Source: an uncultured Pseudomonas sp.
GTDB taxonomy: Bacteria > Pseudomonadota > Gammaproteobacteria > Pseudomonadales > Pseudomonadaceae
Direction: 5' to 3'
Assembly (NCBI RefSeq): GCF_946885955.1
Contig: NZ_CAMPHI010000063.1
Location: 1 to 21,267 of the forward strand
Length of the DNA stretch: 21,267 nt
In this document: positions 9,159 to 17,529 of the stretch, piece after piece
Layout of the letters: each line of letters begins with the position of its first letter
How positions within the stretch are numbered: the first letter of the stretch is position 1
The notes under the pieces: generated by a model
Databases searched by the model: none
Told to the model about the DNA's origin: nothing
What the model saw: the letters and a program-made list of their open reading frames with translations, nothing else
Made by a program: the position numbers and the translations under genes

Positions 9159-9203
9159 TACTGAGCGATACCCATCACGCCGATCTCAGGGTGGGGTGGT
9201 CGC

Positions 9204-9232
9204 AACCCGCGGGTATCAATCCGCGGGTTTTA
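9204..9232 (+). terminator. Likely terminator after pullulanase
   Basis: Perfect 9-bp stem AACCCGCGG / CCGCGGGTT (9204-9212 and 9221-9229) with an 8-nt loop, followed by TTTTA. It lies 45 bases after the pullulanase stop. The T-run is short, so efficiency is uncertain. The surrounding 9159-9335 stretch holds no supported gene. Confidence 0.6.
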
Positions 9233-9335
9233 CCCGTCCGAGGTAAAGCGCGGTCATGCGCCGGAAACAAGGCGGCGATCCGCCGCGCCAATACAGCCCC
9301 CACCCGCGCATCCTCGCGCAATCCCACATGCCCGC

Positions 9336-9638
9336 TCATGTGCGGTACCACAGGCGGAAGAAGCCCAGCGCCAGCAATAGGGCGCTTTGGCCGAGGGCCG
9401 CGCACATCTGCAAAAAGGATTGCACTGAGTTGTTCTGCGCGGCATGGGCGACACCGGTCAGGTCGGTCCAGAAGGCATCCGGTAAGAGCGTCAGGCTGAG
9501 TTGCGCCAGCGGTTTGCCGGTGAACAGCAGGCCGTCGATCAGGCTGAACTGGCCAAAGAACATCAGGCCGATCAACAGCAGCATCGCGACCACCAACCCC
9601 AGGGCGAAACAGGCGGAAAATTGCAGTAGTAAACGCAT
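9336..9638 (-). CDS. Small inner-membrane protein downstream of creD
   Basis: A 100-residue protein with two hydrophobic segments (about 3-30 and 73-95) and a short loop between them. The start at 9638 is chosen over the in-frame ATG at 9644 because AGGAG abuts the latter directly but is 6 bases from the former. The gene begins 45 bases after creD on the same strand, so co-transcription is likely. From memory, P. aeruginosa has a short hypothetical gene (PA0466) in the same place after creD. I assign no function. Confidence 0.75.
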   Translation of the reverse strand: MRLLLQFSACFALGLVVAMLLLIGLMFFGQFSLIDGLLFTGKPLAQLSLTLLPDAFWTDLTGVAHAAQNNSVQSFLQMCAALGQSALLLALGFFRLWYRT

Positions 9639-9683
9639 GATCATCTCCTCAGTGGAGCGCGACCGCAGCCGCGCCCGGTTGGC

Positions 9684-11039
9684 TCAAAGCGTGGCGGTGC
9701 TGGCCGGCGCGCTGCGGCCGACGCTGTACCAGTCGAGTTTGCGGGTCAGCACCATGACGCAGCCGAGCACCGCGAAGACCAGGATCGAGCCCATCAGCAG
9801 AGCGTAATCCTCGGCGCTGAGCAGCCCGAACAGCAGGCCATAGAGCAGGCCGAGCAACCCGCCGAAGGCGCCGCCGCGCAGCCAGCTGTGCAATACGTGG
9901 CTGACGTAGAAGCCAATCAATGCGACGCAGGCCGCGGCGGAAATGGCATAGGCACTGGCGAAACTCAGGTGCTCGGACAGCGACAGCAGCAACAGGTAGA
10001 ACAGCGCCAGCGACATCCCCACCAGGGCGTACTGCACCGGATGCACGGCCATGCGCTTGAGCACTTCGAAGAGGAAGAACACGGCGAAGGTCAGGCCGAT
10101 GAACAGCAGCGCATATTTGATCGCCCGCTCGGTCTTCAGGTACTGGTCGACCGGGTCGACGAAGCTGACGCCGAAGGTCCGCGCCGCGAGCCCCTCGCAG
10201 CTTTCCCGCCCGACGCAGTCCTGCAGCGCCTGCTCCAGGTTGGTGGCGAAGAAGCTGGTCTGCCAATGGGCAGTGAAGCCTTCGGCGCCAATATCGCGGC
10301 TGCTCGGCAGGTATTCGCCGACGAAGCTTGGATGCGGCCAGTCGGAACTCAGCTCGACGCGGCTGTCGCGGCCCACCGGCGTGACGCTCAGTTGCTCGGT
10401 GCCTTGCAGTTGGAGGTTGAAGGCGAACTCGAGCATCTTGCCGCCTTGGCTATCCAATGCCGGTAGCGGCGCATGCACGCCCTCGCCGAAGCGTTCTTCG
10501 CCGGAGCCCGGCTCGAAGCTCAGCTGCGCGCCGTTGAAGGTCAGTTGCAGGTCGTTGCTGATGCCGCGGACGTCACTTATACCCACCGCGAGAAAGGGCT
10601 CGTCGAAGTGGTAGAGCCCCAAATCGTCGCCGAGCCCCAGGCGCGCCGGCAATTTGAATGCGCCGCTTACCTGGTTATCGCTGCGATACAGCAAGGCCTC
10701 GTAGATACCTCGGGCGCGCAGTTCGGTGCCGACCTTGCCGTTGAGCACGAAGCGCTCCGGCAGAAAGTACAAGCGCCCATGCGATCGCTGCTCATCCAGA
10801 TAGCGCTCGCCGGTCTTGCTGTGGGTTTTCCATTCGTGCCAGACCTTGGTGTAGGGCAACACCAGAATCGGTCCGGTGATCTTCTGGCTGTAGCTGGAGC
10901 TGCGGGCAATATCCTGCAGCACGCCCTGGCGCAGGTATTGCCGCTCGTTGACCAGGCCATCGATCATCGTCAGGGGGATCATCAGTAACAGGATCAGCAG
11001 CGCGATGGCGCCCAGTTTGAAAGCCAGAATGCGGCTCAT
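9684..11039 (-). CDS. creD: Cell envelope integrity inner-membrane protein CreD
   Basis: A 451-residue protein of the CreD family, close to the 450 residues of E. coli CreD. One N-terminal transmembrane helix (about 8-27) is followed by the conserved NERQYLRQGVLQDIARSSSYSQKITGPILVLPY stretch (start near 32), a large periplasmic domain, and a cluster of C-terminal helices (about 310-435) containing RMAVHPVQYALVGMSLALFYLLLLSLSEHL (start near 326). The start at 11039 has GGAGAG 8 bases upstream; the longer open frame upstream is rejected. CreD is the classic target of CreBC and affects envelope integrity and beta-lactam response in Pseudomonas. Here it is not adjacent to creBC, which lies about 5 kb away. 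No clear cre tag (TTCAC-N6-TTCAC) was found ahead of it. Confidence 0.92.
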   Translation of the reverse strand: MSRILAFKLGAIALLILLLMIPLTMIDGLVNERQYLRQGVLQDIARSSSYSQKITGPILVLPYTKVWHEWKTHSKTGERYLDEQRSHGRLYFLPERFVLNGKVGTELRARGIYEALLYRSDNQVSGAFKLPARLGLGDDLGLYHFDEPFLAVGISDVRGISNDLQLTFNGAQLSFEPGSGEERFGEGVHAPLPALDSQGGKMLEFAFNLQLQGTEQLSVTPVGRDSRVELSSDWPHPSFVGEYLPSSRDIGAEGFTAHWQTSFFATNLEQALQDCVGRESCEGLAARTFGVSFVDPVDQYLKTERAIKYALLFIGLTFAVFFLFEVLKRMAVHPVQYALVGMSLALFYLLLLSLSEHLSFASAYAISAAACVALIGFYVSHVLHSWLRGGAFGGLLGLLYGLLFGLLSAEDYALLMGSILVFAVLGCVMVLTRKLDWYSVGRSAPASTATL

Positions 11040-11872
11040 GGTGCAACTCTCCGGTGCAATTAAGGTAGCCAGAGTGTGCGCAGCCATTGAGGAGGCTGTA
11101 TGGAGCGAGGGTGGCGATTGTGTGGAGAGCTGGTGAGCGGCCGCGCGTCGGCGGTGAGGATGTGAACACGGTTGCAGAACCGTTGATCGACTGCCCTCGC
11201 CCCGGAGTTTTTCTGCACTAAAGTTCCAAGTCACCTGTCACTCATAAGGAGACAGGCCACCCCGCCACTGAAGATTTATCCAATCTGAGAAGGAACGGCA
11301 ATGAACCACTGTAGAAGGATCTGCCTAGCCAGCGCGCTATCGATCCGCGCCAGCGGCCCGGCGCTCTCTAGGCTGACCGGCGAATCGCCACGCAATGGGA
11401 TCGCGCACCGCCCACCATCGCTCCCACGCCCCGCTCCTCGCATGACGCCGACCGAAAGCACCCCCGGCGCGCAGAGTCGCCGCACGGCACGGGCATCCTG
11501 CAACCTTGATTGAGCCCGCAATGCGCCTGCGCCCTGGCGCAAACCGCAGCCCGTCCCAAGCGATGCCCGCCGGAACTCCGCCGGCGGCACCTATGGAGCT
11601 GTGTATGCGTCGATAGCAGCGCTGCCCGCACGCACCTCTGGGCGACCAACTGATCGCCCGGTGCGCATCGGCGCCGGCGATCGCCCGCGCGTCTGGGCCC
11701 CAGGTATTGCAGCGCCATCCTCCGGACAACGGAGGATCGTTTCTTATCGCCATAAGTATTTGATTTTATTAACAAAAAACGACGAACGGACTTGGTTTTT
11801 CGACGTAATCCCCTAGGGTTTGGAACAGCCGCGTTGGGCGGCAAACAATCAGAAAATCAGGAGATGGAACAT
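11040..11872. other. Gene-poor 833-base region between divergent creD and the subtilase gene
   Basis: No convincing protein gene is seen. A 70-codon frame from 11301 has an AAGGA 7 bases upstream, but it is Arg/Pro/Ser-rich with unremarkable codon use. Longer minus-strand frames have low-complexity products. The region holds the creD promoter side, a GC-rich inverted repeat CCGCCGG-N7-CCGGCGG (about 11568-11590), a terminator-like hairpin at 11717-11737, and an AT-rich stretch (about 11740-11810) that probably contains the subtilase promoter. It may be a long regulatory leader, a small RNA locus or decayed sequence. Confidence 0.5.
11717..11745 (+). terminator. Terminator-like hairpin upstream of the subtilase gene
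   Basis: Perfect 8-bp stem ATCCTCCG / CGGAGGAT (11717-11724 and 11730-11737) with a 5-nt loop, followed by CGTTTCTTA. It sits about 135 bases before the subtilase start and after no recognisable plus-strand gene. It could end an unannotated transcript or act as an attenuator in a long leader. Confidence 0.45.
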
Positions 11873-13441
11873 ATGCAAGGATTTCAACGGACGACAGTAG
11901 CGCTGCTGGTAATCGCGGCAGGACTGACGCAGATCCAGGCCGCGGAGCGGCCCAGCTTTTCCACGCAGGCGCTGGCGGCGACCCAGGAACGGGAACCACT
12001 GCGCTACATCATCAAATACAAGGAGCTGTCGCCCTCGCTGATGAGCAAGAGCGACCAGCCGGCACCGCTCTCGGCGGGCAAGTTCCAGAGTAAAGCGGCG
12101 CAGCGACTGCTCGAACAGGCCCACGCCAAGGTGCTGAAGCACCTGGAAAAGCAATCGGCCAGCGTCGCACGACTGACCCCAGCACAATTGAAACAGCTCA
12201 AGGCCAACCCGGCCGTGGCCTATGTCGAACTCGACCCGCGCCGCTACCTGATGGCGGAGCAGGTGACCTACGGCATCCCCATGGTGCAGGCCGACCAGCT
12301 GTCCGACAGCAATATTTCCAATATGAAGGTGTGCATCGTCGATACCGGCTATGACCTCGGCCACCCCGATCTGCCCTCCGCCGGGATTACCGGCAACGAC
12401 GGCTACGGCAGCGTCGACAGTGGCAACTGGTACACCGACGGCAATGGCCATGGCACCCATGTCGCCGGCACCATCGCCGCGCTGGGCGGCAACGATATCG
12501 GCGTGGTGGGCGTGAGCCCATCGGGCAACCTCGGCCTGCATATCGTCAAAGTGTTCAACAACAACGGCGATTGGGCCTACGGCTCAGACCTGGTGCAGGC
12601 CATCCAGCAGTGCCGCGACGCCGGCTCCACGGTGATCAGCATGAGCCTCGGCGGTGGCGCATCGTCAACCACCGAACGCAACGCCATGGACGCCGCCTAT
12701 CAGGCCGGCGTGCTGGTGGTGGCGGCGGCCGGCAACGATGGCAATAGCAGCCTGTCCTACCCGGCATCGTACGACTCGGTGGTGTCGGTGGCGGCGGTCG
12801 ACAGCAGCGGCAACCGCGCCTCGTTCTCCCAGTACAACAACCAGGTCGAAGTCTCCGCGCCAGGCGTGGACGTGCGTTCGACCACGCCCGGCAACACCTA
12901 CTCGACCTACAGCGGCACCTCCATGGCCACCCCGCACGCCTCGGCGGTCTATGCCCTGGTCTGGAGCCAGCACCGCCAATGCACCGCTCAGCAGATCCGC
13001 AAGGTGGTCAACCTGACCGCCCAGGACCGCGGTACCAGCGGACGCGATGCCTATTATGGCTACGGCATCGTCAAGGCCAAGCAGGCCAGCGACCTGATCG
13101 ACCAGCAAGGCTGCGACGCCAGTGGCGGTGGCGGCGGCAACGCCCAGGAGAAGACCTATAGCAACCTCGCGGCCGCGCGCGGTGCCTGGCTCTACCAGAG
13201 CGTCAACGTGCCCAGCGGCACCCAGCGTCTGGTCGTCAGCATCAGCGGCGGGAGTGGCGATGCCGATCTCTACACCCGCCTGGGCAGTCGACCGACCACC
13301 AGCCAATGGACTTGCCGGCCGTACAAGAACGGCAATCAGGAAACCTGCACCCATGAAAACCCCGCTGCGGGCACCTGGCATATCGGCCTGCGCGGCTACG
13401 CCGCGTTCTCCGGTGTAACCATGAACTGGCGTTACGAATAG
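11873..13441 (+). CDS. Secreted subtilisin-like serine protease (S8) with I9 propeptide and PPC domain
   Basis: A 522-residue preproenzyme: signal peptide 1-23 (cleavage after IQA), I9-type inhibitory propeptide (about 42-127, RYIIKYKE to AYVELDPRRYLM), an S8 catalytic domain (about 132-413), a Gly-rich linker (SGGGGG, 418-423) and a C-terminal PPC domain (about 428-520). The triad is intact: Asp157 in CIVDTGYD, His193 in NGHGTHVAGT, Ser350 in SGTSMATPHAS, with oxyanion Asn288 in AAAGNDG. It resembles aqualysin/proteinase K-type enzymes. ATG 11873 is chosen because AGGAG lies 9 bases upstream; the in-frame ATG at 11864 directly abuts that site. By family it is exported by Sec, matured by autoprocessing and probably released by type II secretion. 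The PPC domain is often trimmed off. Confidence 0.93.
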   Translation: MQGFQRTTVALLVIAAGLTQIQAAERPSFSTQALAATQEREPLRYIIKYKELSPSLMSKSDQPAPLSAGKFQSKAAQRLLEQAHAKVLKHLEKQSASVARLTPAQLKQLKANPAVAYVELDPRRYLMAEQVTYGIPMVQADQLSDSNISNMKVCIVDTGYDLGHPDLPSAGITGNDGYGSVDSGNWYTDGNGHGTHVAGTIAALGGNDIGVVGVSPSGNLGLHIVKVFNNNGDWAYGSDLVQAIQQCRDAGSTVISMSLGGGASSTTERNAMDAAYQAGVLVVAAAGNDGNSSLSYPASYDSVVSVAAVDSSGNRASFSQYNNQVEVSAPGVDVRSTTPGNTYSTYSGTSMATPHASAVYALVWSQHRQCTAQQIRKVVNLTAQDRGTSGRDAYYGYGIVKAKQASDLIDQQGCDASGGGGGNAQEKTYSNLAAARGAWLYQSVNVPSGTQRLVVSISGGSGDADLYTRLGSRPTTSQWTCRPYKNGNQETCTHENPAAGTWHIGLRGYAAFSGVTMNWRYE

Positions 13442-13448
13442 CCAACCC

Positions 13449-13482
13449 GGCCCCGGAGCGGGCAAACTGCTCCGGGGCCTTA
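13449..13482 (+). terminator. Rho-independent terminator of the subtilase gene
   Basis: Perfect 11-bp stem GGCCCCGGAGC / GCTCCGGGGCC (13449-13459 and 13469-13479) with a 9-nt loop, followed by TTATAA. It starts 8 bases after the stop codon. The stem is very strong and the T-run short. Confidence 0.8.
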
Positions 13483-13541
13483 TAACGTCGGTCAGTGGCG
13501 ATTCGAGGCCTGTAGATTTCTTATCTCGCCAGAGGCCAACC

Positions 13542-14288
13542 ATGCGCATCGCCGCCGCCCAATCCCTTTCCGTTGCCAACGACCTCGCCGCCAACGTCGA
13601 CATCCATTGCCGCTTTATCGCCGCGGCCCAGGCGGCCAAGGTCGATATCCTGGTGTTTCCCGAGCTGTCACTGAGCGGCTACGAATTGCCCACACTGGGT
13701 AACTGTCTGGTGCAAGCGCAGGACGCCCTGCTCGCCCCGATCCGCCAACTGCTCGAAGGCGGAAGCATGACCGTGGTGCTCGGCGCGCCACTGCCAAGCG
13801 GCTCGCCACTGCCTTATATCGGCGCCATCACCCTATTCCCCGATGGCCGCAGCAGCCTCTACTACAAGCAGCATCTGGACCCCAGCGAAGTCGCATTTGC
13901 CAGCGAGGGCGAACGTTGCGCCGTACGCCACGACCTGGCCGACGAGTCCTTCGCGTTGGCGGTCTGCGCCGATATCGGTCATGAACAACATGCGCAGCGC
14001 GCCGCCGCCAGCGGCGCCAGCCTGTACCTGGCCGGGGTGCTGCTGTCGCAGAAAGGCTACCCGCAGGATGCCGCCAACTTCAGCCGTTATGCCGCCGAGT
14101 ACCGCATGACCACGCTGCTGGCCAACCATGGCGGTCCGTCCGGCCCCTATGTCTCGGCCGGCAGAAGCGCGATCTGGGCGCCGGATGGCGCCTTGGTGGT
14201 GGAAGCCCCCGGCCCAGGCAGCTATCTGGTGATCGCGGAAAAACACGCGACCGGCTGGCAGGGCGAGCTGCTTTCAGTCGATAGCTGA
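13542..14288 (+). CDS. Carbon-nitrogen hydrolase (nitrilase superfamily)
   Basis: A 248-residue cytoplasmic protein with the nitrilase-superfamily triad: Glu41 in VFPELSLSGYE, Lys109 in YYKQHLDPSE, and Cys142 in AVCADIGHEQHAQ. The length suits single-domain amidases. The segment after the Cys (ADIGHEQHA) departs from the common C-DxRFPE/ C-YDxxFPE pattern of omega-amidases and aliphatic amidases, so the substrate cannot be assigned. AGAGG lies 7 bases before the ATG at 13542. It begins 60 bases after the subtilase terminator and is probably transcribed alone or with the following two plus-strand genes (134-base and 53-base gaps). Confidence 0.88.
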   Translation: MRIAAAQSLSVANDLAANVDIHCRFIAAAQAAKVDILVFPELSLSGYELPTLGNCLVQAQDALLAPIRQLLEGGSMTVVLGAPLPSGSPLPYIGAITLFPDGRSSLYYKQHLDPSEVAFASEGERCAVRHDLADESFALAVCADIGHEQHAQRAAASGASLYLAGVLLSQKGYPQDAANFSRYAAEYRMTTLLANHGGPSGPYVSAGRSAIWAPDGALVVEAPGPGSYLVIAEKHATGWQGELLSVDS

Positions 14289-14422
14289 GGGCCTTGCGCA
14301 CCGGGATATTTCCGCCAGTTGCGATATCCAAGCTATCGGCATACGGGTGATGGTTTACCGACTCGAATGCCGCTACGCTCAGCCGTCAATTGGCTGTGCC
14401 CGCGCACAAGGAGACCAACCCC

Positions 14423-15019
14423 ATGACCCACCCGATAAGCTGTAATTGCGGCAAGCTCAAAGGCACGCTGGAGCTGAACGACGGCCTCAATCGCGCCATC
14501 TGCTATTGCCGTGACTGTCAGGCCTTCGCCCGCTTTCTCGGCCACGAGGCGCAGGTGCTCGATAGCCAGGGCGGTACCGATATCGTGCAAACCATCGCGA
14601 AGAGCCTGCGGTTCACCGACGGCATTGAACAGCTGGCATGCATGCGGCTCAGCGAAAAAGGCCTGCTGCGCTGGTATGCCAGCTGTTGCAATACGCCAAT
14701 CGGCAACACCTCAGCCAATTACCAGCTGTCCGTCGTCGGTCTGGTGCATAGCTGCCTGGGCTCGACGCACAGGCCCCTCGATGCGACCTTCGGCCCGGTC
14801 CGCGCCTGCGTCTACACCGAGAGCGCCCTCGGCGCCCCCAAACCCAAGGCCTTCGGCTTGGCGTCGACCATGCTGCGGATAGTCCCCCGGTTGCTCAAAG
14901 CCCGCCTGGATGGCAGCTACAAGCACACGCCATTCTTTATCCCAGGCACCAGCACACCGATTGTCCAACCCAGGGTGCTCAGTGTGGAAGAACGGGCAGG
15001 TGTAACGGGTACGGCATAA
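14423..15019 (+). CDS. DUF6151/GFA-like zinc-binding protein
   Basis: A 198-residue protein with the cysteine pattern of the GFA/CENP-V fold: Cys7-x-Cys9 (SCNCG), Cys28-x-Cys30-xx-Cys33 (CYCRDC) and Cys88-Cys89 (WYASCCNTPIGN). These residues bind zinc in the glutathione-dependent formaldehyde-activating enzyme family. The stretches CYCRDCQAFARFLGHE and GLLRWYASCCNTPIGNTSANY match what I recall of DUF6151 proteins, a GFA-like family without assigned reaction. The ATG at 14423 is preferred over 14390 because AGGAG lies about 10 bases before it. A catalytic role in formaldehyde metabolism should not be assumed: most GFA-fold proteins are uncharacterised. Confidence 0.82.
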   Translation: MTHPISCNCGKLKGTLELNDGLNRAICYCRDCQAFARFLGHEAQVLDSQGGTDIVQTIAKSLRFTDGIEQLACMRLSEKGLLRWYASCCNTPIGNTSANYQLSVVGLVHSCLGSTHRPLDATFGPVRACVYTESALGAPKPKAFGLASTMLRIVPRLLKARLDGSYKHTPFFIPGTSTPIVQPRVLSVEERAGVTGTA

Positions 15020-15072
15020 GGGTGGGATCCAGGTTTTCGCCGCGTAAGCGCGGTTCGGTCAAGGAGTCGGTA

Positions 15073-15516
15073 ATGACGCAGATGGCTATCGAAACGGTCG
15101 AGGTCGACGAGGCGGCGCGACAATTGTTGTCCGCCTGCGGCCTGCCCACCGATGACCTGCAGCAACCGGCACCCCAGCTGCGCCTGTTCGGCTACCGGCG
15201 CGATGGCCAGTTGCTCGGCCTGGTGGGCCTGGAAATGCATGGCCCAGAGGTACTGCTACGCTCCCTGGCGGTGACGGATGCGGCACGCGGCCAAGGCCTG
15301 GGGGCATTGCTGCTGGCGCATGCCGAGGGACATGCCGCGAGTCAGGGCGCTCATACCCTCTACTTGCTGACCAACACCGCCGAAAGCTTCTTCGCCGAGC
15401 ACGGCTATGGCCGCGTCGAACGCGCCGCGGCGCCAGCTGCGATTGCCGCCACCCGCCAATTCGCCGGGCTGTGCCCGGCAGCCGCCGCCTTTATGCGTAA
15501 GCCTCTGGCGAACTGA
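15073..15516 (+). CDS. GNAT acetyltransferase, ArsN2-like
   Basis: A 147-residue GNAT-fold protein. The acetyl-CoA loop is ARGQGLGALLLAHAE, starting near residue 71. The C-terminal half (LYLLTNTAESFFAEHGYGRVERAAAPAAIAATRQFAGLCPAAAAFMRK) is the hallmark of the ArsN2 group, named from arsenic resistance operons. The start at 15073 is set by AAGGAG 6 bases upstream. The frame is open back to a GTG at 15022, but those codons spell GSRFSPRKRGSV, an intergenic-repeat-like string, and are unlikely to be translated. No other ars genes are in the window, so a role in arsenic resistance is only a family association. Amino-acid or amine acetylation is equally possible. Confidence 0.82.
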   Translation: MTQMAIETVEVDEAARQLLSACGLPTDDLQQPAPQLRLFGYRRDGQLLGLVGLEMHGPEVLLRSLAVTDAARGQGLGALLLAHAEGHAASQGAHTLYLLTNTAESFFAEHGYGRVERAAAPAAIAATRQFAGLCPAAAAFMRKPLAN

Positions 15517-15520
15517 GGCG

Positions 15521-15955
15521 CTACTCGCCGCGGATGTAGCGTTCGAGCTGCTCGATCAGGCTGGCTTGCTCGGCGATGGTTTCCTTGACCAGGTCGCCGA
15601 TCGACAGCAGGCCGATCAGTTCGCCTTCGGCCAGCACCGGCAGATGGCGCAGATGGCGGTCGGTCATCAGTTGCATGCAATCTTGCAAATTGTCACGCAG
15701 ACCAATGGTGATCACCTCGGCCGTCATGATCTCGCTGACCTGGGCGCCGAACGCCGAGCGTTCCAGTAGCGCCACCTTGCGCGCGTAGTCACGCTCGCTG
15801 ACGATGCCGACAAGGCGGCCCTTGTCCAGCACCACCAACGCACCAATGCCTTTCTCGGCCATCAGCTTGACCGCATCGAGCACCGTGCTGGTCGGGCTGA
15901 CGCTGTATACCGCGGCATGTGGCTTGGCTCTGAGAATCTCGGCGACTGTTTTCAT
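15521..15955 (-). CDS. Two-CBS-domain protein
   Basis: A 144-residue cytoplasmic protein made almost wholly of a CBS pair: the first domain about 10-65 (VSPTSTVLDAVKLMAEKGIGALVVLDKGRLVGIVSERDYARKV) and the second about 75-130 (MTAEVITIGLRDNLQDCMQLMTDRHLRHLPVLAEGELIGLLSIGDLVK). Each has the G-hydrophobic-(S/T)-x-x-D nucleotide-binding signature (GIVSERD and GLLSIGD). Stand-alone CBS proteins bind adenine nucleotides and act as energy sensors on unknown partners. AGGGAG lies 9 bases before the ATG at 15955. It converges on the ArsN2-like gene with four bases between stops and lies between creC and creD. Confidence 0.9.
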   Translation of the reverse strand: MKTVAEILRAKPHAAVYSVSPTSTVLDAVKLMAEKGIGALVVLDKGRLVGIVSERDYARKVALLERSAFGAQVSEIMTAEVITIGLRDNLQDCMQLMTDRHLRHLPVLAEGELIGLLSIGDLVKETIAEQASLIEQLERYIRGE

Positions 15956-16098
15956 GCAGTGGCTCCCTGTCTTGTGATATTCGCGGTTGAGGTCGGCGGC
16001 GGGTGCGGCCCAAGCATACGGGCAACCCGGCAGGGGAATCAGAGCATCTGCGCAGGGTTAGCGCAATAACCACGGCGACCCGCACCGAGCGAGCGACG

Positions 16099-17529
16099 TC
16101 AGGGCTCGCCAAGCGCCAGGCTCAGGCGCGCCTCGACGCCGCCGTCGACATTGGCGACGCACAACTCGCCGCCGTGCAATTGCATCACTTCCTCGACAAA
16201 ATTCAGGCCCAGGCCGGTGCTTTTGCGGCCACTACCGGGGCGTGGCAGCGAGTAGAAGCGCTCGCTCAGGCGGGCCAGGGCATAATCGGGAATCGCCCCG
16301 CCCTGGTTGAACAGAAGCAACTCGACGCGCTCGCCCCGCACCACCGCTGCGAAACGCAGCAGCCCGCCGGGCGGCGTGAAATCCAGGGCATTGTCGAGCA
16401 GGTTGGCCAGCGCCTGACGCAGCAGGAAGCGTTCGCCGCGCACCGTCAGATCCGCCGCCAGATGATTCTCGACCTGCAGGGCGGCGCCTTCGATACGTGC
16501 CATCTGCGCCTGCAGCAGGCTCTCGACCAGCTCACGCAGCGGTACCGCCACCTGCTCTTCCAGGCCCTGACGTTGCTCGACCAGCGCCAGGTGCAACAGA
16601 CGCTCGATCAGTTGCTGCAGCCGCGCGCTTTCCTGGTCGATATTGGCGACGAAGCGCTGGCGCTGCTCGTCCGGCATCTCGCCCTGGAGCAATTCGGCGG
16701 CCCCGCGAATCGCCGCCAGCGGGCTTTTCAGTTCGTGGGTCAGGGTGTGCACGTAGCGCTCGACGTAGGCTTTGCCTTCCAGCTCGGTGCGCATGCGTTC
16801 GACCGCCTCGGCCAGTTGCGCCAGTTCGCCGCCGCGCAGGGCCGGCAACTCCGCGCGGCGCCCCTCGCTGACCGCCTGGGCGTAGCGGGTCAGACGCCGC
16901 AGCGAGCCGCTGAGCCACCAGGACAGTAACCCGCCGACCAGCAGACCGAGGCCGATCAGCCCGGCGCCGAGCCAGCTCAGGCGGCGTTGCGAACGTTCGA
17001 TATAGGGCTGCAGGGCGCGGTTCGGTTTGGCCACCGAGACCACGCCGATAATCCGCTCGCCATCCTTGATCGGCGCGGCCACGTACATCACCGAGGAGTC
17101 CGGGTCTTCTGGGTCCTGCGGAGTGGAACGGGCGCCATATTTGCCGCGCAGGGTCAGGTAGACGTCATTCCAGCGCGAATAGTCCTGGCCGACCGCCTCG
17201 TCCGCGGAGTCGAGCAGGACGATACCGCGGGCATCGGTGACGTAGATACGGTGATTGACCTGGGTTTTCTCCAGGCCCCAGATTTTCGCCTGCGGTTGGC
17301 GCTGACCGTAGGCGCGCAGCACCTCGTGCAGACGGCTTTGGGAAAGGTCGCCGGCCTTGAGGTCGTCGCGCAGGAACTCGGCGAGCAGGTTGGCGGTGTC
17401 GACCAGGGTTTCTTCGGTGGATTGGCGCACGCCAGGGCGGATTTCCTCCATCACCGTGCTCAACACGAAGTAGCCGGCCAGGCCGACGAAGAGGAAATAC
17501 ACCAGGAAGATGCGAATACCCAACGGCAT
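16099..17529 (-). CDS. creC: Two-component sensor histidine kinase CreC
   Basis: A 476-residue inner-membrane kinase. Transmembrane helices lie at about 6-26 and 184-206. The periplasmic sensor region (27-183) includes VNHRIYVTDARGIVLLDS, typical of the CreC sensor domain. HAMP-like (about 207-255), HisKA with phosphoacceptor His265 in HTLTHELKSPLAAIRGAAEL, and HATPase_c with N box (Asn376 and Asn380 in RQALANLLDNALDF) and G box (STGLGLNFVEEVMQLHGG) follow. Its ATG shares one base with the creB stop (TGATG), so the two are translationally coupled. E. coli CreC is 474 residues. By family it phosphorylates CreB; in Pseudomonas the pair responds to PBP4 inhibition or beta-lactams and affects fitness and biofilm. 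The natural signal here is unknown. Confidence 0.92.
   Translation of the reverse strand: MPLGIRIFLVYFLFVGLAGYFVLSTVMEEIRPGVRQSTEETLVDTANLLAEFLRDDLKAGDLSQSRLHEVLRAYGQRQPQAKIWGLEKTQVNHRIYVTDARGIVLLDSADEAVGQDYSRWNDVYLTLRGKYGARSTPQDPEDPDSSVMYVAAPIKDGERIIGVVSVAKPNRALQPYIERSQRRLSWLGAGLIGLGLLVGGLLSWWLSGSLRRLTRYAQAVSEGRRAELPALRGGELAQLAEAVERMRTELEGKAYVERYVHTLTHELKSPLAAIRGAAELLQGEMPDEQRQRFVANIDQESARLQQLIERLLHLALVEQRQGLEEQVAVPLRELVESLLQAQMARIEGAALQVENHLAADLTVRGERFLLRQALANLLDNALDFTPPGGLLRFAAVVRGERVELLLFNQGGAIPDYALARLSERFYSLPRPGSGRKSTGLGLNFVEEVMQLHGGELCVANVDGGVEARLSLALGEP

Noticed and set aside
11154..11166. A possible cre tag upstream of creD (GTGAG-N3-GTGAA)
   Set aside because: The CreB site needs TTCAC repeats 6 bases apart. 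Here the spacing is 3 and one half-site has a mismatch.
11301..11513. A 70-codon frame with an AAGGA ribosome binding site
   Set aside because: The product is Arg/Pro/Ser-rich with no family or signal features, and codon use is not gene-like. It is kept only as a note within the gene-poor region.
15022..15072. An N-terminal extension of the ArsN2-like protein from GTG
   Set aside because: The codons spell a string typical of translated intergenic repeats, and the AAGGAG at 15061 fits the ATG at 15073.
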